The notes under the pieces are model-generated. The model was not told the origin of the DNA, ran no database searches, and worked only from the letters and a program-made list of their open reading frames with translations. From contig NC_091127.1 in assembly GCF_040183065.1 (NCBI RefSeq), forward strand, positions 104,702,834 to 104,766,833: a stretch of DNA of 64,000 nucleotides. The letters are read 5' to 3'. Source of the stretch: Periplaneta americana (lineage: Eukaryota; Arthropoda; Insecta; Blattodea; Blattidae). The translations under genes and the position numbers were made by a program. The number at the start of each line of letters is the position of its first letter. The stretch's first letter is position 1. Shown here one piece after another: positions 1 to 11,858 of the stretch.

Positions 1-621
1 ATTATTCCCCTTCTGTAATCGTCCTCATATTTCGACAGGATTCATTATAAGATCCTGAAATGCTACTGAAATAGTCTTCTAAATATTTACCCCTAATTTT
101 TTAGGTTTTGGTGTAGATCTATGTCCTTCCGCGAGTGTGGGCGAGGAGATATGTACTGAATTTCGGATAGCCTATCCCAAAAAGTGCAAAATTTGAAACG
201 CTCACTGTTCAAAATCTGTAAGCGTTACATTAATGACTTGTTTATAGTTGTATAGTTCTGAGGTTCTGGCTGATATGTACATCAATTACACTGAATAATA
301 AATTTTTACTTTTTGTTTTGATCCGAAATGAAAATAGGTGAATATGTGTGCCCTAAATCTGAATTTTAAATCCAAATTGCTTATCACATACTATTTTCTG
401 GTGAAAGTGAATTTAATTTTTTTAATTAAAACTTTTTTTTTAATTTTTCACTGCTACTGATAAAATTACAACACACAAGGGATTCAAAATGCCTCATAAT
501 ACTTGAAAAATGTGCACTGGATACAAAAATGATGTTACATAGTTTGGAACACAAAAAACACAACAACAATAAAAATATTTAATGAGTCTAACGAGAAAAA
601 TCTCAATTTGAACTTAGCATT
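1..621. other. AT-rich stretch, no gene seen
   Basis: I see no supported coding sequence here. A short piece around 255-285 (GAGGTTCTGGCTGATATGTA) matches the minus-strand R1 repeat copy at 10010-10290, so part of this stretch is R1 debris. The rest is AT-rich DNA with homopolymer runs. Confidence 0.5.
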
Positions 622-1025
622 TAAAAGAATTTTCTGGACGACTTCTGTTTATAACTAGACCCGGGACTGTCTTTTGCAAGGAACCAACAATAGTCTGAAA
701 CCATGCTGGATGATGATCTTCCTTTATATCGCTTTTCCATTTCAGATATTTCTTGATGAAATCTTTCGCTATGCTAGTCGCTTACAGTTCCAAGGTTAGG
801 AGGAAAGAAATCGAAATGAGAATGTAAAAGTGTATTTTGAGAGACATATTCGATGTAGTTATTTGCCCTAGAATTTCCAAGAAAATGTAAGCAAAAACCT
901 TTAAAAGTGGGCCATGCCATTTTTTCTGTAATGGAAAGTTTTTCCTCAAACAAAGAGGCAGCCATAACTTTGTGAATTTGTGGACCGATGAAAATGCCCT
1001 ATTTTAATTTGCCTTCACTCAAACT
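622..1025 (-). pseudogene. Decayed fragment of a conserved insect repetitive protein of unknown function
   Basis: Read on the minus strand, this encodes LSEGKLK, a stop, then GIFIGPQIHKVM, a stretch rich in FKGFCLHFLGNSRANNYIEY, HSHFDFFPPNLGTVSD, a stop, then ERFHQEISEMEKRYKG and a short end SYKQKSSRKFF before a stop near 624. I recognise this order (GPQI, LHSH-DYFPENLG-VS, ERFHQ-I-MEKRY-G, DYCW) as the C-terminal part of an uncharacterised protein found many times in hemipteran, termite and cockroach genomes. Its function is unknown to me; high copy number suggests a transposon origin. The internal stops and the missing segment between NYIEY and HSHF mark it as a pseudogene. Identification is from memory and moderately sure. 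Confidence 0.55.
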
Positions 1026-1337
1026 GGTAATTTTTTATTTTAAATACTGTAAACCACACCTTTGTTAGTTCATTGCGTAGTCCTCACTTTGAACTGTTGT
1101 GAAATTTACTGAAGAGAAAGGACTAATATTTGTTTATTTGTTAGAAGTACAAAAGAATATGCCAGCAACCATAAGAAACCGGAAATAGGTCACAAACTCA
1201 TAAAATGCATTAGCTTTTGTTTTGGTAAAACCTTACGTGATACGAAGAAAAGAGTTGCATTTTCGGATTCAACGCACACAAAACCATAAGGGACACATTG
1301 TTTTATGTTGGAGCAAAATTATTCTTGTTCAGTGATC

Positions 1338-1580
1338 AGACAGTACATCTCGCTTGACGATATGTGTCAGAGGAAGAACAATTGTTTGTATGCATTATGC
1401 ATCTGAAGTCTGACTAGTGTAATATGTAGCTAGTCGGCTGTGAATGCAATGGAGGGGGAAAGAAACTGGCCACACTACCCTATTATCTCCTGGCCTAGTT
1501 GCATCGTAAGTGGTGCCTTTTTGGTATCGCTTGTGAGGTTCATACCTGTCTTCGGACAGTTGACTGAACAACATAGTTGG
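1338..1580 (+). repeat. R1 repeat copy (unclassified interspersed repeat)
   Basis: About 240 bp match the copies at 10010-10290 (inverted) and 63730-63920 (direct). Shared landmarks in order are CAGTACATCTC, GTCAGAGGAAGAACAATTGT, a CTGGCCACACTACCC block, CTGGCCTAGTTGCAT and CTTCGGACAGTTGACT. It encodes no recognised protein and I see no terminal inverted repeats. It could be a LINE/LTR 3' region or a MITE interior. Confidence 0.6.
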
Positions 1581-1644
1581 ATAGGGGACATCTGTCGCTT
1601 CTTAACAATATGTAAACCAGTTGGATCAGATGCTTGAGGGATGT

Positions 1645-4125
1645 GGGGGGCGGGGGAGGGCTCGGCGGAAATGGCCCTTTTAGCGACCTTGGTGCGGCAC
1701 CGCGGTATGAGCCAGGGTTGATTGCGTCAGTGTAACTTGGGATACAGAAGCGAGCAATGCCTCGCTCCGTAGCTTAAAGACAGCTGTACCAGTGTATAAA
1801 ATACCATTCTGCGAAAGTACGAGAGCTACAAGACTCAGTTTGTGAGAGTAGTAGTGAAAATTTCAAACATGCCCAAACAATTCGAAGCAAAATAACAGTG
1901 CGACCAGTGAAATGCAAAAGACGGATGGGTGAGGGTACAAGGATTCAGAAATGACGACGTATGGTAGAAGCCGAACGAAAACGAGAATACAGAGCCTGTT
2001 CTAAGGCCGTACGGGAGACTGATAATTGGATTCAGTGTGTAGTGGAAACATAGTTACTGTGAAGTATGTACTGTACGTGGATTCGACATAGTCAGATGTT
2101 CCTGAGACATCGGTTTGTTTAATCTATACCTGGCCGATGAGGGATATCAGTACATGCCTATCATGGGCAATTTCATCTCGGGCTTGACCAGTAATAAGAA
2201 CTTTGAATCTCTAAATTTGATGAGAGATATGTTTGAATTACACTCGCATCATCCAAAGAATCAACCACTCTCGGCGGATCCTTTTTAACTATGATCTTTA
2301 TGAGTCATTTGAAAGGACTCATATACACTCGCTATATATCATACTACTCCTAACATGGCCCAGTACTGAGGGTCCAATAATTAATTCCACCTATAGGCCT
2401 ACCTGTAGAAACTGTCTAAGAGTACGCAAACAAAATAAATTTATATTCTTCAGTAGTCATCGCTTTCAATTACTATGCAGCCCCAAACCTAGTTTCATAT
2501 TTAAAAGCTTCCCAAATTTTTCCTTCAACACAGGCGCGACTACGATGTTCCATGCGCACCGCAGCCTAAAGACTTATTGTGCATGCTTCAGTTATTCCAT
2601 ACCAGCTCAACAACCCTTCAACCTTGGCTAAGGACACAGTCCTAAGTAAAAATCTCTGATGCTGTGATTAATTTCGGAAAGATGTTGTATCTTCTTCCAG
2701 CCAAAACCTTGGTGGGGTAAATATTGTGATGGATTGTTTTAGTCTCCTTTCTTCAATACCTGCACTTGAAATTTTCTCAGTCACACCCACAGGAGCATAA
2801 CCTATGAGGAAAGCTGTAATTATCCTTAGCTGAAATATAGCGCACTTTAGTAGGCATTCTTAGAAGACCTACTAATAAAACTTTCGATGTCTGTTTCGTG
2901 GGATTTTTTTGAACCTTGTAACCTTGTTATTTTGATCAGCTTTTAGTCGCCTCTTAGATATAACACTTCAATAATCTAATAATCGTTTCTGTTCCAATGA
3001 AGTTGGATGCCGCCCCTAGTCGAGTAAATTCATAGGCTTTATCATTTATTTCAATGTCACTAGGCCCTATATGAGACTTCCTTCATCCAATTCTGTGAAG
3101 GTCATAGGCACATTTATGCAGTTTAAATCAGTACAGATATTACCATATGAGCTTAAGGCTTCTGAGAACGCCATGTGGAGCCTCGCTGTCTTTAAGATTA
3201 TAAGGATCTGTTTAGCAGTGTGATCCTGATCACTTCTTACGCATGTATGAACGCATTGCATGTACTGTATTTTCTTTGCAAGACTGTGGTCTGTATACCC
3301 AGAGGAAAATTCGTATTTTTTTCCTTCCTCTTATGCTGCTTACTCCAGACCAAACCCCCAGTCATGTTTTCACCCGTCCTTGAACCAGACTTAATGCGTA
3401 TTTTATTATTGCAGTAACCACCGAAGATATCGATTAAGTCATACTGTCGATAATTCCTTGCTTATGAAAATCGTGCTCTCAAAAATGTCAATTCGAATGC
3501 TCAGAATGAGTAAACAATGCTTTTACTATGGAATAATAATCTTTAGTTGTTATTATAGTTTTTCCATGATAACCTAAATATACGACATATAATAATCTAT
3601 AAAACAATATAGAATAGAAATTCGATTATACATTACGTATGAAGATAATGGCTGCATCATTGACAGCAGAGGGTAGCACAAGATAATGACCTAACTAGAA
3701 ATGGGACCAGGGATGTGGCATTGTTATTCCATGCGTCGCGGCGACGTATTGATGAACTAATAGTCCGCCAGTCGCTCGTGGGGAGCGCTGTTTGCAGTAC
3801 ATCGATTACTTGCCCGTCTGGCGGCATAACTCGCAGGCGCGGCGCTTAATTATAAAAATACAACAAAGCAAAGACAACGGCGTTCAATGCGAACAGCCAG
3901 TAAAAGAAAATACTGTAATCAAATACTTTTGCAGTGTAGACTATGATGTCTCATATGGTAATGAATACCGTGCTTGTCTAATGTCGTAGGTTGGATATCG
4001 GTTGATGGTGATGCGTTTTAAGAAAACTTTTGGTAGCAAATGGAGCGTTCAAATTTGCTGTCCCCCAGGGTGAAAATATGAAAGAAGAAGAGAGTCGAAA
4101 GTGTTGTTTCCGATTTTAAAACTAA
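1645..4125. other. Intergenic, no recognised gene
   Basis: The stretch holds only short open frames. The longest (2233-2631, plus, 132 codons) has no recognisable domain and AT-driven composition. A more GC-rich patch at about 3720-3850 (several CG dinucleotides) has no identifiable function. I found no repeat copy shared with the rest of the window. Confidence 0.4.
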
Positions 4126-4145
4126 AGACCAATAGTTGTTTACTT

Positions 4146-4758
4146 CCTTACAAATGGCTTTAAGGAATCCACAGGTTTATTGCCGCTATCACATAAGCCC
4201 GCCATCGGTCCCTATTCTGTGCAAAATTAATCCAGTCTCTATCATCATATCCCACCTCCCTCAAATCCATTTTAATATTATCCTCCTATCTGAGTCTCGG
4301 CCTCGCCAAATGTCTTTTTCCCTCTGGTCTCCCAACTAACACTCTATATGCATTTCTGGATTCTCCAATACGTGCTGCATGCCTTGCCCACCTCAAACGT
4401 CTGGATTTAATTTTTTTAATTGTGTCAGGTGAAGAATACAATGCGTGCAGTTCTGCGTTGTGTAACTTTCTCCTTTCTTCTGTAATTTCATCCCTCTTAG
4501 CCCCAAATATTTTCCTAAGAAGCTTATTCTCAAACACCCTTAATCTGTGTTACTCTCTCAAAGTGGGAGTCCAAGTTTCACAACCATACAGAACAACCGG
4601 TAATATAACTGTTTTATAAATTCCAACTTTCAGATTTTTTGACAGCAGACTGGATGACAAACGCTTCTTAACCGAATAATAACAGGCATTTCCCATATTT
4701 ATTCTGCGTTTAATTTCCTCCCGAGTGTCACTTATATTTGTTACTGTTGCTCCAAAAT
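4146..4758 (-). mobile_element. 5'-truncated LINE (non-LTR retrotransposon) copy with 20-bp TSD
   Basis: The minus strand encodes the C-terminal tail of a LINE ORF2. A segment with ISDTREEIKRRINMGNACYY, LSSSLLSKNLKVGIYKTVIL and VVLYGCETW is followed, after frame loss, by FENKLLRKIFGAKRDEIT, RRLRWARHAARIGESRNAYR and VLVGRPEGKR. The reverse transcriptase core is missing, so the copy is 5'-truncated. The 20-mer at 4126-4145 recurs at 4759-4778 with one mismatch and is the target-site duplication, which dates the insertion as fairly old. The same family recurs at 60607-61790, where part of the RT domain is kept. The family is hugely repeated in cockroach genomes (recognition from memory). Not a functional gene. 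Confidence 0.85.
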
Positions 4759-4852
4759 AGACCAATAGTTGCTTACTTACAAGGAAAATCCGTTAAATAA
4801 AAGGTGTCATTTCAGTGTCATATAGTTTAGGGAATTAGATTATTACATAATA

Positions 4853-5786
4853 TACAGAGTGTTTGAAAAGTGGTCATTAAAATTTGGGGATGAGAAGTAA
4901 AATGTAGAGAAGCAAAAAAGGTTCAGTAAACATGAGTCCGCAAAGTAACCTTTCACGAGATATTGCCACTTTATGGTGGTTGGGGTCCGCTGAATAGGCC
5001 TACTAAGTACTAATTTCAACAAACACAGTGACAATTTTATTCGATTTATTAATCACAAGACAATAAAATTCATAAGTTTGGCTTCAACACCATAGAAATG
5101 TGATTGAACATACTGTCGTTGTCCCTGCAGTAACTCCTATGTGACATATTTATCGATTTTCAGATTTTTGTTCTCTTAAATAACTTAAATAGTGATACAG
5201 TAAATGATAAAATCTGCTGTATGTAATTACATTTCGTTCTTTTGAAAATTTAGGAATTCGCAGTCTCCTATGTACGGCTGCCATAGGATGAGTGAATGTG
5301 TTTTTCTTCTTACTGAACAATTTTATATTTTGCACATAAGAGTTATTGTAGGAACAACGATGATACACAAAAGAAACTTTATTGTTTGAACATCAGTGAA
5401 GTTTGTGGATAAACAAGGTACAGTACAGTATGAACATGCTAACTGAAGAATTTCACAGAAAATGTTCAAAATGCTGAGCATGCACTTCATTCTGTCAAGT
5501 CCCTTCCGCAAAAACCCGCGAATGCGCTCGAGCAATCCTGGGTAATCCTTCATTTGCCGAAAGGCATCTACAATCTGATTCTTCAATTCTTCAGGTGTGG
5601 TGATATCTGTTGTGTAAACTTAGCTTTTTTGATAACCCGGACACAAAAATTCAAAGGACTTAAGTCCGGTGATCTAAGTACAGGTCCTCCTCTATCTATC
5701 CACCGTTCACGATATCGTCTCTTTAGATATCGTCTCACACTTAGAAGGAAATAGGATGGGAAGAGTGCGGCATGCGTACGAAGCAT
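4853..5786 (-). mobile_element. Decayed Tc1/mariner-like element, transposase C-terminal half
   Basis: The low-coordinate end reads TACAGAGTGTTTGAAAAGTG, a terminal inverted repeat type common in insect mariner-like elements. On the minus strand the region encodes YRERWIDRGGPV, then RSPDLSPLNFC, the degenerate counterpart of the family's RWIGRGGP-WPPRSPDLTPLDFFLWG. After a frameshift comes IVDAFRQM, then LLERIRGFLRKGL. The WPP before RSPDL and the FLWG after it are lost, so it is non-functional. No matching second inverted repeat was found, so the 5' part seems truncated near 5790. It would have been a DDE/DDD transposase acting on its own ends. Confidence 0.65.
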
Positions 5787-5789
5787 GAA

Positions 5790-6142
5790 TGTTGCCGCTT
5801 TACTGTTAAATGGTTAAGTTGCGGACTCCTCTGTATACAATGAGAGTCTTTTAAATTAGAGGTTCGCAAGTCGGCCGCTTATCGGCGTGGTATTCGCCGG
5901 CATCTCCTTCCGTGAACTCAATGCGCTATGACACTTAACCCCTTTAAAATCTAGGTACTACACACCAAACAAATAAATTTATTTATTAATTCGGTACTTG
6001 CTCTTCTCACACAAGGTACTAACAGTGCTGCCCATTCTGTGTGTTACACAATCTACAGCTTCTTAAGAAACTATCATGTGCACGAGTCAATCCTCTGCGC
6101 GAATGGTCCCATTTTATCAAGTTTTTTTTTTTTTGTCAGCAC
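5790..6142. other. No gene recognised
   Basis: The stretch contains a moderately GC-rich piece (5860-5940) and a T-rich run at 6121-6134 just before the foldback element. I could not link it to any repeat elsewhere in the window. Confidence 0.35.
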
Positions 6143-6378
6143 GAGCCGTTCAGAGCAGAAGTGGTGTAAGTCAAAATAGGGTAATAAGGTTTAAAGTAAA
6201 CGTTCTGTATAATAAAGCGTAAAGTAGCAATTAATTTGTCCTTCGTGTTATCCACCGACTACTAATAGTTTAAATAAATTGAATATTAATTCCTGCTTTG
6301 CGATGTATTTTACAGAATGTTTAACTTAACTTTAACCCTCATTACCCATTTTTACACCACTTCTGCTTTCAACGGCTC
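6143..6378. mobile_element. Foldback MITE with about 75-bp inverted ends
   Basis: The left end begins GAGCCGTTCAGAGCAGAAGT and the right end is its imperfect reverse complement, reading inward GAGCCGTTGAAAGCAGAAGT. Similarity continues for about 75 bp on both sides through a GGTAATRAGG-like segment to a TTCTGT motif. There is no coding capacity. I could not identify the target-site duplication, so the superfamily is open. Confidence 0.7.
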
Positions 6379-6559
6379 AATGACGTAATCGTTCCTTTTT
6401 ATGATCACTGGCAAAATCTGTTTCTTCAAACTTATTCACAAGGTCTAATATAATTTTTCGTGATGGGATTGAGTTGATGTGAAATTTGCGTTAATTTTTT
6501 CCCCCTTCTACCGCATTAGGTATCTTTTGAACTTTATATACTACGTCTTAAAAAGGTAT

Positions 6560-6825
6560 TAACGTTGACGCATCTGTGACACAGTGCATGAGGGTTGGCC
6601 TCTAAAGGGAAACTAAGAGGTGGAGCTTAAACTGAGAGGATTCAATCCGGCATCGGCTTAGTGGATAGAGAATCGGCACGTAGAGCTGGAAACTTGGGTT
6701 CGATTCCTGGTGCCGAAGAGAATTTTTCTCCGTTCCACCCATCCTTCATCGTATGATAACGCAGAATTCCTGCACGGAAATATCGTTTGTGCTTCGGTAC
6801 ATCGCAATAAAATAAACAACAAGAT
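6560..6825 (+). mobile_element. tRNA-derived SINE, family A
   Basis: The tRNA-like promoter contains an A box (TTAGTGGATAGAG) and a B box (GGGTTCGATTCCTGG). After the tRNA part comes the family's conserved block GAGAATTTTTCTCCGTTCCA, then a CAGAATTCCTGCACGGAAAT stem and an AT-rich tail. About 90 bp upstream of the tRNA part are shared with the copies at 21600-21885 and 21905-22185 (for example AGGTGGARCTTAAACTGAGA). Transcription would be by RNA polymerase III with mobilisation by a LINE. Confidence 0.75.
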
Positions 6826-7294
6826 AGAGGATTTATATGACGCACCTAATTTACGCCTTGCATATTATTTGTTATAAGTTGTTTATCTACTGTATAAATA
6901 GACAGAAAACAAACCGGTAAAGGGGGGGAACAGAGTGGAGTCTTGATCTCGTAACCTCTGGTTTATTACAATCAGCCACATTAACTGTAGAGTCCTAAAC
7001 CATTCGAGGCAGCAGTTTCATTTGAAACATTGACAACAAATTATTGAACTTCCGTCGCAGCATAAAAAATTCGTTTATGTGTTAACCTAAGCATTACGAA
7101 ATCAACTTCATTGCTCCGAAGGGGACTAGGCATTTGGCAGTTTGGTCATTTTTTCGTCTAAGATGATGCCTTTAACAAACAATAATATAGTCTGAATTAA
7201 CAGATACTTAGCCTATTTCTTTATTCATATCTCCTAATTCATCATCGCGGAAAAATTTACGTATTTATTTGTTGTGTGGTAGGAAGAGTACTTT

Positions 7295-7548
7295 CATATG
7301 ATATGATATGATATGATATGATATGATATGATATGATATGATATGATATGATATGATATGATATGATATGATATGATATGATATATGACATGATATGATA
7401 TATGATATGATATATGATATGATATGATATGATATGATATGATATGATATGATATGATATGATATGATATGATATGATATGATATGATATGATATGATAT
7501 GATATGATATGATATGATATGATATGATATGATATGATATGATATGAT
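7295..7548. repeat. Pentanucleotide microsatellite (ATATG)n, about 250 bp
   Basis: A nearly pure tract of ATATG units is broken only near 7381-7420 by ATATATGACATG-type variants. It is followed directly by ATATTTATTTCTGC, resembling the ATATGATATTTATTATAG context at the LINE fragment near 22970. It may be an expanded LINE 3' tail. Confidence 0.9.
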
Positions 7549-7551
7549 ATA

Positions 7552-8995
7552 TTTATTTCTGCAGCTCTTATTTAATAATAGGTCGTCACCACATCTTTGT
7601 ATTCGTGCTCCCTATCATCTTCTAATTACAATAACACATACAAACTTTCATCGACGTGTGCAGTCATCTTATTTTACCTTTGCTACTCCTATTACTATAA
7701 TACATATCCTCAATTTACTATCTAACCTCTCACCTTGAAAACTTTCCCTTCTACCTAGTGATCACCTCACCACTTTTATTGTTTCCTTATATTGAAGTAC
7801 TTCCTATCGTTTAAAATTTCCTTAATTTGTATACTGCCTTTTGCCAACATTACTTTATCATAACCATTCACTTTCGTCTCCTATTTACAATCACTTCTAC
7901 AGTACCTCTCCTCACTTGTCATCACTCTTATCCTTATTTCTTCACTGAATCACATGTTTATTTGTTCACTTTCACCCTGATAAATTTTTCGTTAGACACT
8001 ATTATTGTAAGTCAATGCTCAACCTCAATCTTCATTTGTAAATTTACGTTGAAATACTTCCTCTCTTCCTATCAGTTCAATTTCCCTGATTCGTACTTTC
8101 ATATAGTAATAGTATGCAGATTTTAAGTTTCGGTACCACAAGTCAGTGAGCTATGATATGCAGTAGGCTAGGTCTACCGACAGTTTCTCGTATTTAGCCT
8201 ATGAATACAGAAAATACATTATTGAAAGCAGTTATGACTGACCGTGAGTTGAAATTAGTCTAAGACTTACCCGACCGCTGAACACGGTCGAAAATTAAAT
8301 CTGTTCCAGAAACAAATTATCGTTGACTGAGGTGACCGCAAAGTGGAGTCGGCCGCTTCGACAGATTTTGCTCTAAAGAGATTCAATTGTCGTCGGAGCG
8401 GGCCTAATTCATTTTATTTCAATTGAATAAGTAGAATAAAAAGGAATTTTATATTAACTGACTGTAGTAAAATTCGACCATTTCCATCAAACCACCTTTC
8501 AACTTCTTTTATATAAAACCAATAGGTGTGTCATATGAATTTTTGTGGTGGAAGCGATACTTTTCTCCATTAACCTGTGGATGAGGGCTGTGATATGAAC
8601 ACACCCTTCAGCGAAATCAATATAATGCACTAAAAGCTTATTTCGTGTATTAAGTTTTTTGGAGGTGGGGGGGGGAAGTTATTTAGGATGCCGAAAGTGG
8701 CAACAATTAAATTACCCTCCTTCTGGTAATGGGGCGATAAAAGTGGAGTTGTGGCCCATTAAGAGACATGGGGAGGGGAGAATAGGAAGAAATTTGCAAC
8801 CTGAGACAAAGTAAAATGCACCATGGAATATTAAAACCTCATAGTGTTGTATTTTATGTTCACTGCAATATTCAGCATGATTTCTGAAGGCAATGACCCA
8901 CCACCGCAGTCAAGAGGCGGCTCGTAAATTTATATCATTTCCTGAAGTCGCCATTACAAGTTGTATTAAAAATTATTGTATGTTAGTTAATTCAC
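7552..8995. other. No gene recognised
   Basis: The part from 7552 to 8130 is strongly strand-asymmetric (C/T-rich on plus, G/A-rich on minus) and produces long but low-complexity plus-strand frames without domains. From 8130 to 8995 I see ordinary AT-rich DNA with a G run near 8668. If the preceding pentanucleotide tract is a LINE tail, the first 580 bp would be that LINE's 3' untranslated part. Confidence 0.3.
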
Positions 8996-9080
8996 GCCAT
9001 ATCCTGCATTGTTGTTTAGTCAACTGTCCGAAGATAGTTTTGAACCTCATAAGTAGCGGGCGGATGTTGATGACCTATAA
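8996..9080. repeat. Rearranged R1 repeat fragment
   Basis: One piece, with TTTAGTCAACTGTCCGAAGA, is R1 in minus orientation. The adjoining piece, with GCGGATGTTGATGA, matches R1 in plus orientation. Two R1 segments are therefore joined in opposite directions within 85 bp. Confidence 0.5.
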
Positions 9081-10009
9081 ATATACTTAAAATGATCAAT
9101 AAAATGCCCTTAAAATAATGGAAAAATTACATAAATTTAAAGAAAATGACATTTAAATATTATTCAAAGTGCTCGCACTACAACTTCTTAAAAATTAGTC
9201 ACCTTGTTTCAATGACTGCCCACCAAACTCGGAGAGAGGAGGCAACTTCATGGAATTTGACTAAGATAAAGGAAAAGGGCATGCAACAAAATGAAGGTTC
9301 AAGGGAAAACTATAGATTTTATTAAGAGTTTACAATGTGTTTCAATCAGGGATGGTCCGTGTCAGTACTTTCGTTCTCCGTCTCCTCCTCCTTCACTTTT
9401 GTTGCCAGACCTTCCAGATGAGAGAGTGTGAATGACAAGACAAATTGTGGGCATAGCATGCATTTTTGCAATACTGTCTACTATAGCAGATCCCTTCCGA
9501 ACCATATTGGGAACACAATGTCCTATCGTCCAGGAAACGGTGAAGATTTCCCCCCTTCCAAATGTAAATTCTAAAGACACCCTGGTACCGACAAAAGAAC
9601 AGTAGCGGTCGAAGCCCTCACTTAAACTAGGCTGTTGTGAAGCATTTTATATTAATTCCGTTGTGTGAAGTGAAGCCTTCAGTGGAATGAGGGATGGACT
9701 TTAGAGTCTGTTTCAAACTATAAAACTCAAACTTTACAGTTATTCACTTATGCAGTAGGTAATTATTACTGATCTATTTGCTTAGAAAAAGATGTAACAG
9801 ACCTATATGTAAAGAAGAAAGTAAAATGCATTCCGAATTATCTAAACGAACTTCAGAGTATTAAAAATGAGCAAAAAATGCCGAAAAAATATAAAAATGA
9901 CCTATTACTTCAAAAACGTAAAAAAAATGCAAATAATGCAACACAGGATATTATTCTTTTAAGTTGATGTTAACATAGAAAGGATTTCCGTATTAATAGG
10001 CATCATCCT
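9081..10009. other. No gene recognised
   Basis: A 72-codon minus-strand frame (9362-9580) contains LEFTFGRGEIFTVSWTIGHC but shows no domain known to me. The stretch lies between two R1 pieces and may belong to the same larger repeat. Confidence 0.3.
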
Positions 10010-10290
10010 AATGTGAAAAATAGGAAGATAACTTTTCATCAACATCCGCCCCCTACTCATAAGTAACACCAATAAGACATCACTCATGAGGCAACTAGGC
10101 CAGGAAATAATGGGGTAGGGTGGCCAGTTCCTTTCTTCTCCAATGCATACATTGCCGATTAGCTACATATTCCACTAATCAGATTTCAGATGCATACAAA
10201 CAATTGTTCTTCCTCTGACACATAACGTCAAGTGAGATGTACTGCCTGATAAGAGATATACATATCAGCCAGAACCTCAATCAGAGGTAA
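10010..10290 (-). repeat. R1 repeat copy, longest in the window
   Basis: In reverse complement this reads in the same order as 1338-1580: GAGGTTCTGGCTGATATGTA, CAGGCAGTACATCTC, GTCAGAGGAAGAACAATTGT, CTGGCCACCCTACCCC, CTGGCCTAGTTGCCTCATGA, ending near GGCGGATGTTGATGA. It is the best template for an R1 consensus. No protein domain is visible. Confidence 0.65.
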
Positions 10291-10719
10291 TATCCTACAT
10301 ATCCATCTTTTATTGAATTTCTTTAAAATTGAGACTTTTTACGTTTTCATTTATTATTTTGTACAGTTATGGCCGCCCGTTTTACGGTGTGTTACAATTT
10401 TATCTCAACCTTTAATAATGACTCAACAAATTATATTAAATCTATGCAATATTGAAATATATAATTATATGTCAGATATTATGGAACGAGATATAGGTTA
10501 CTGAGTTTTTAATCACTGCTAACCATTGAGTATCACATATTGAAGAAGAGGTCCTCAATAATGAGTGGTCTTGCTTTTGAAGAGAATCGCAATTCCATGT
10601 TTCATCTAGAGATTAGTGTACCTAACTTCTGTCTGTTTATTTCGGTTTCAGAAACGTCTTGTGTAAATAAGATTCGAGTATATGCCAAATACATAAAAAA
10701 CGCAACTATAGTGTAAATA

Positions 10720-11411
10720 TACAGGGTGTTTAAAAAGTATCCAATATTTTAGGAGGTAATAGTATGCATTAAAACAAGAAAATTTCTAATAAACATGCGA
10801 CACATTCTTTCTGAGATCAGAACACTTGTTCATAGGAGGTACTCAATGTGACATCCATTCATGGCAATGCATTCCTCTGCCCTACAATATAGCAGAATAC
10901 CAGATAATCATACCGTAGTTGACACCCCTGACATGGAATAATAATATACGTTGCAAGGAATACTGAAAACAAAAGTTTAGTTGCGGATATGAGCGGGGTT
11001 CAGCAGAGGTGATGATGTGATTTTCGTAATCAGCATGTGTAGGCTGATGAAAATCACCATGCAGTTGAAGAAACGAGTCACCAGCACCGATTCTCAATAA
11101 ACGTATGGGCAGGCGTTCTTGGCGATAGATTAATAGGGCCACAAAGGTTAACCGGAGATCGTTATCAGGACTTCCTTATTAACGTATTAACGACAAATTT
11201 GAAAGAATGCGCGATTCCTTACGGGCTTACGTCAAATGGCAGAGAAATGCATTACCATGAATGGACGTGACTTTAAGCACTTCTTATGAACAAGTGTTCA
11301 GATCTGAGAAAGTATATATGTTGTAGGACCCATGTTTATTAGACATTATTTTCTTGTTTTGATGCATACTAGCACCTCTTAAAATATTGGATACTTGTTT
11401 AACATCCTGTA
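10720..11411 (-). mobile_element. Internally deleted Tc1/mariner-like element with long terminal inverted repeats
   Basis: The element begins TACAGGGTGTTTAAAAAGTA and its right end reads inward TACAGGATGTTAAACAAGTA, with TA at both outer edges as expected for the superfamily's TA target. The two arms stay similar for about 160 bp (AACACTTGTTCATARGA appears in both). The minus strand still encodes ECIAMNGCHIEYLL, a degraded form of the usual transposase C-terminus (CI--NGGHFEHLL), and a middle frame at 10882-11142 without an intact catalytic motif. Non-autonomous. Confidence 0.7.
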
Positions 11412-11803
11412 TATGTACTGTAGAATTTATATGGGAAAGAGAAGAATGTAAAATATGCTTCGACTCTAGTTTCTGTATCATATATAAAGGCAAACTAATT
11501 TATGCATTTGCATATAAATCCAATGTCTAGTAATTAACTTCGTTCTGCAAACTGTGTCGATCATAATTATAATTTACACTGACGGTTTAATTTTTGTTGC
11601 CTGTCATGCCGTTACGTTTTCACATCCATATCTAAAACGGACTGTAATAGTGAATAATAAATTTGCCGTGTGTTCTTAACTGTAATGCAGTTCTTATCCG
11701 GAGACAATATGCACAGAGAACATGTCTTTTGTTTTGCTTTCACCAGATGCAAATGACTGAGTTTAAGAGGAGAGATTTAAATAGGACACTGGTAAGAGGG
11801 AGG

Positions 11804-11806
<3 letters not shown>

Positions 11807-11857
<51 letters not shown>
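11807..11857. repeat. Dinucleotide microsatellite (AT)n
   Basis: About 25 uninterrupted AT units. Confidence 0.95.

Positions 11858-11858
<1 letters not shown>

Noticed and set aside
2233..2631. 132-codon plus-strand open frame
   Set aside because: No recognisable domain, composition follows the local DNA, no splice or start context, and no conservation evidence. Probably a chance frame.
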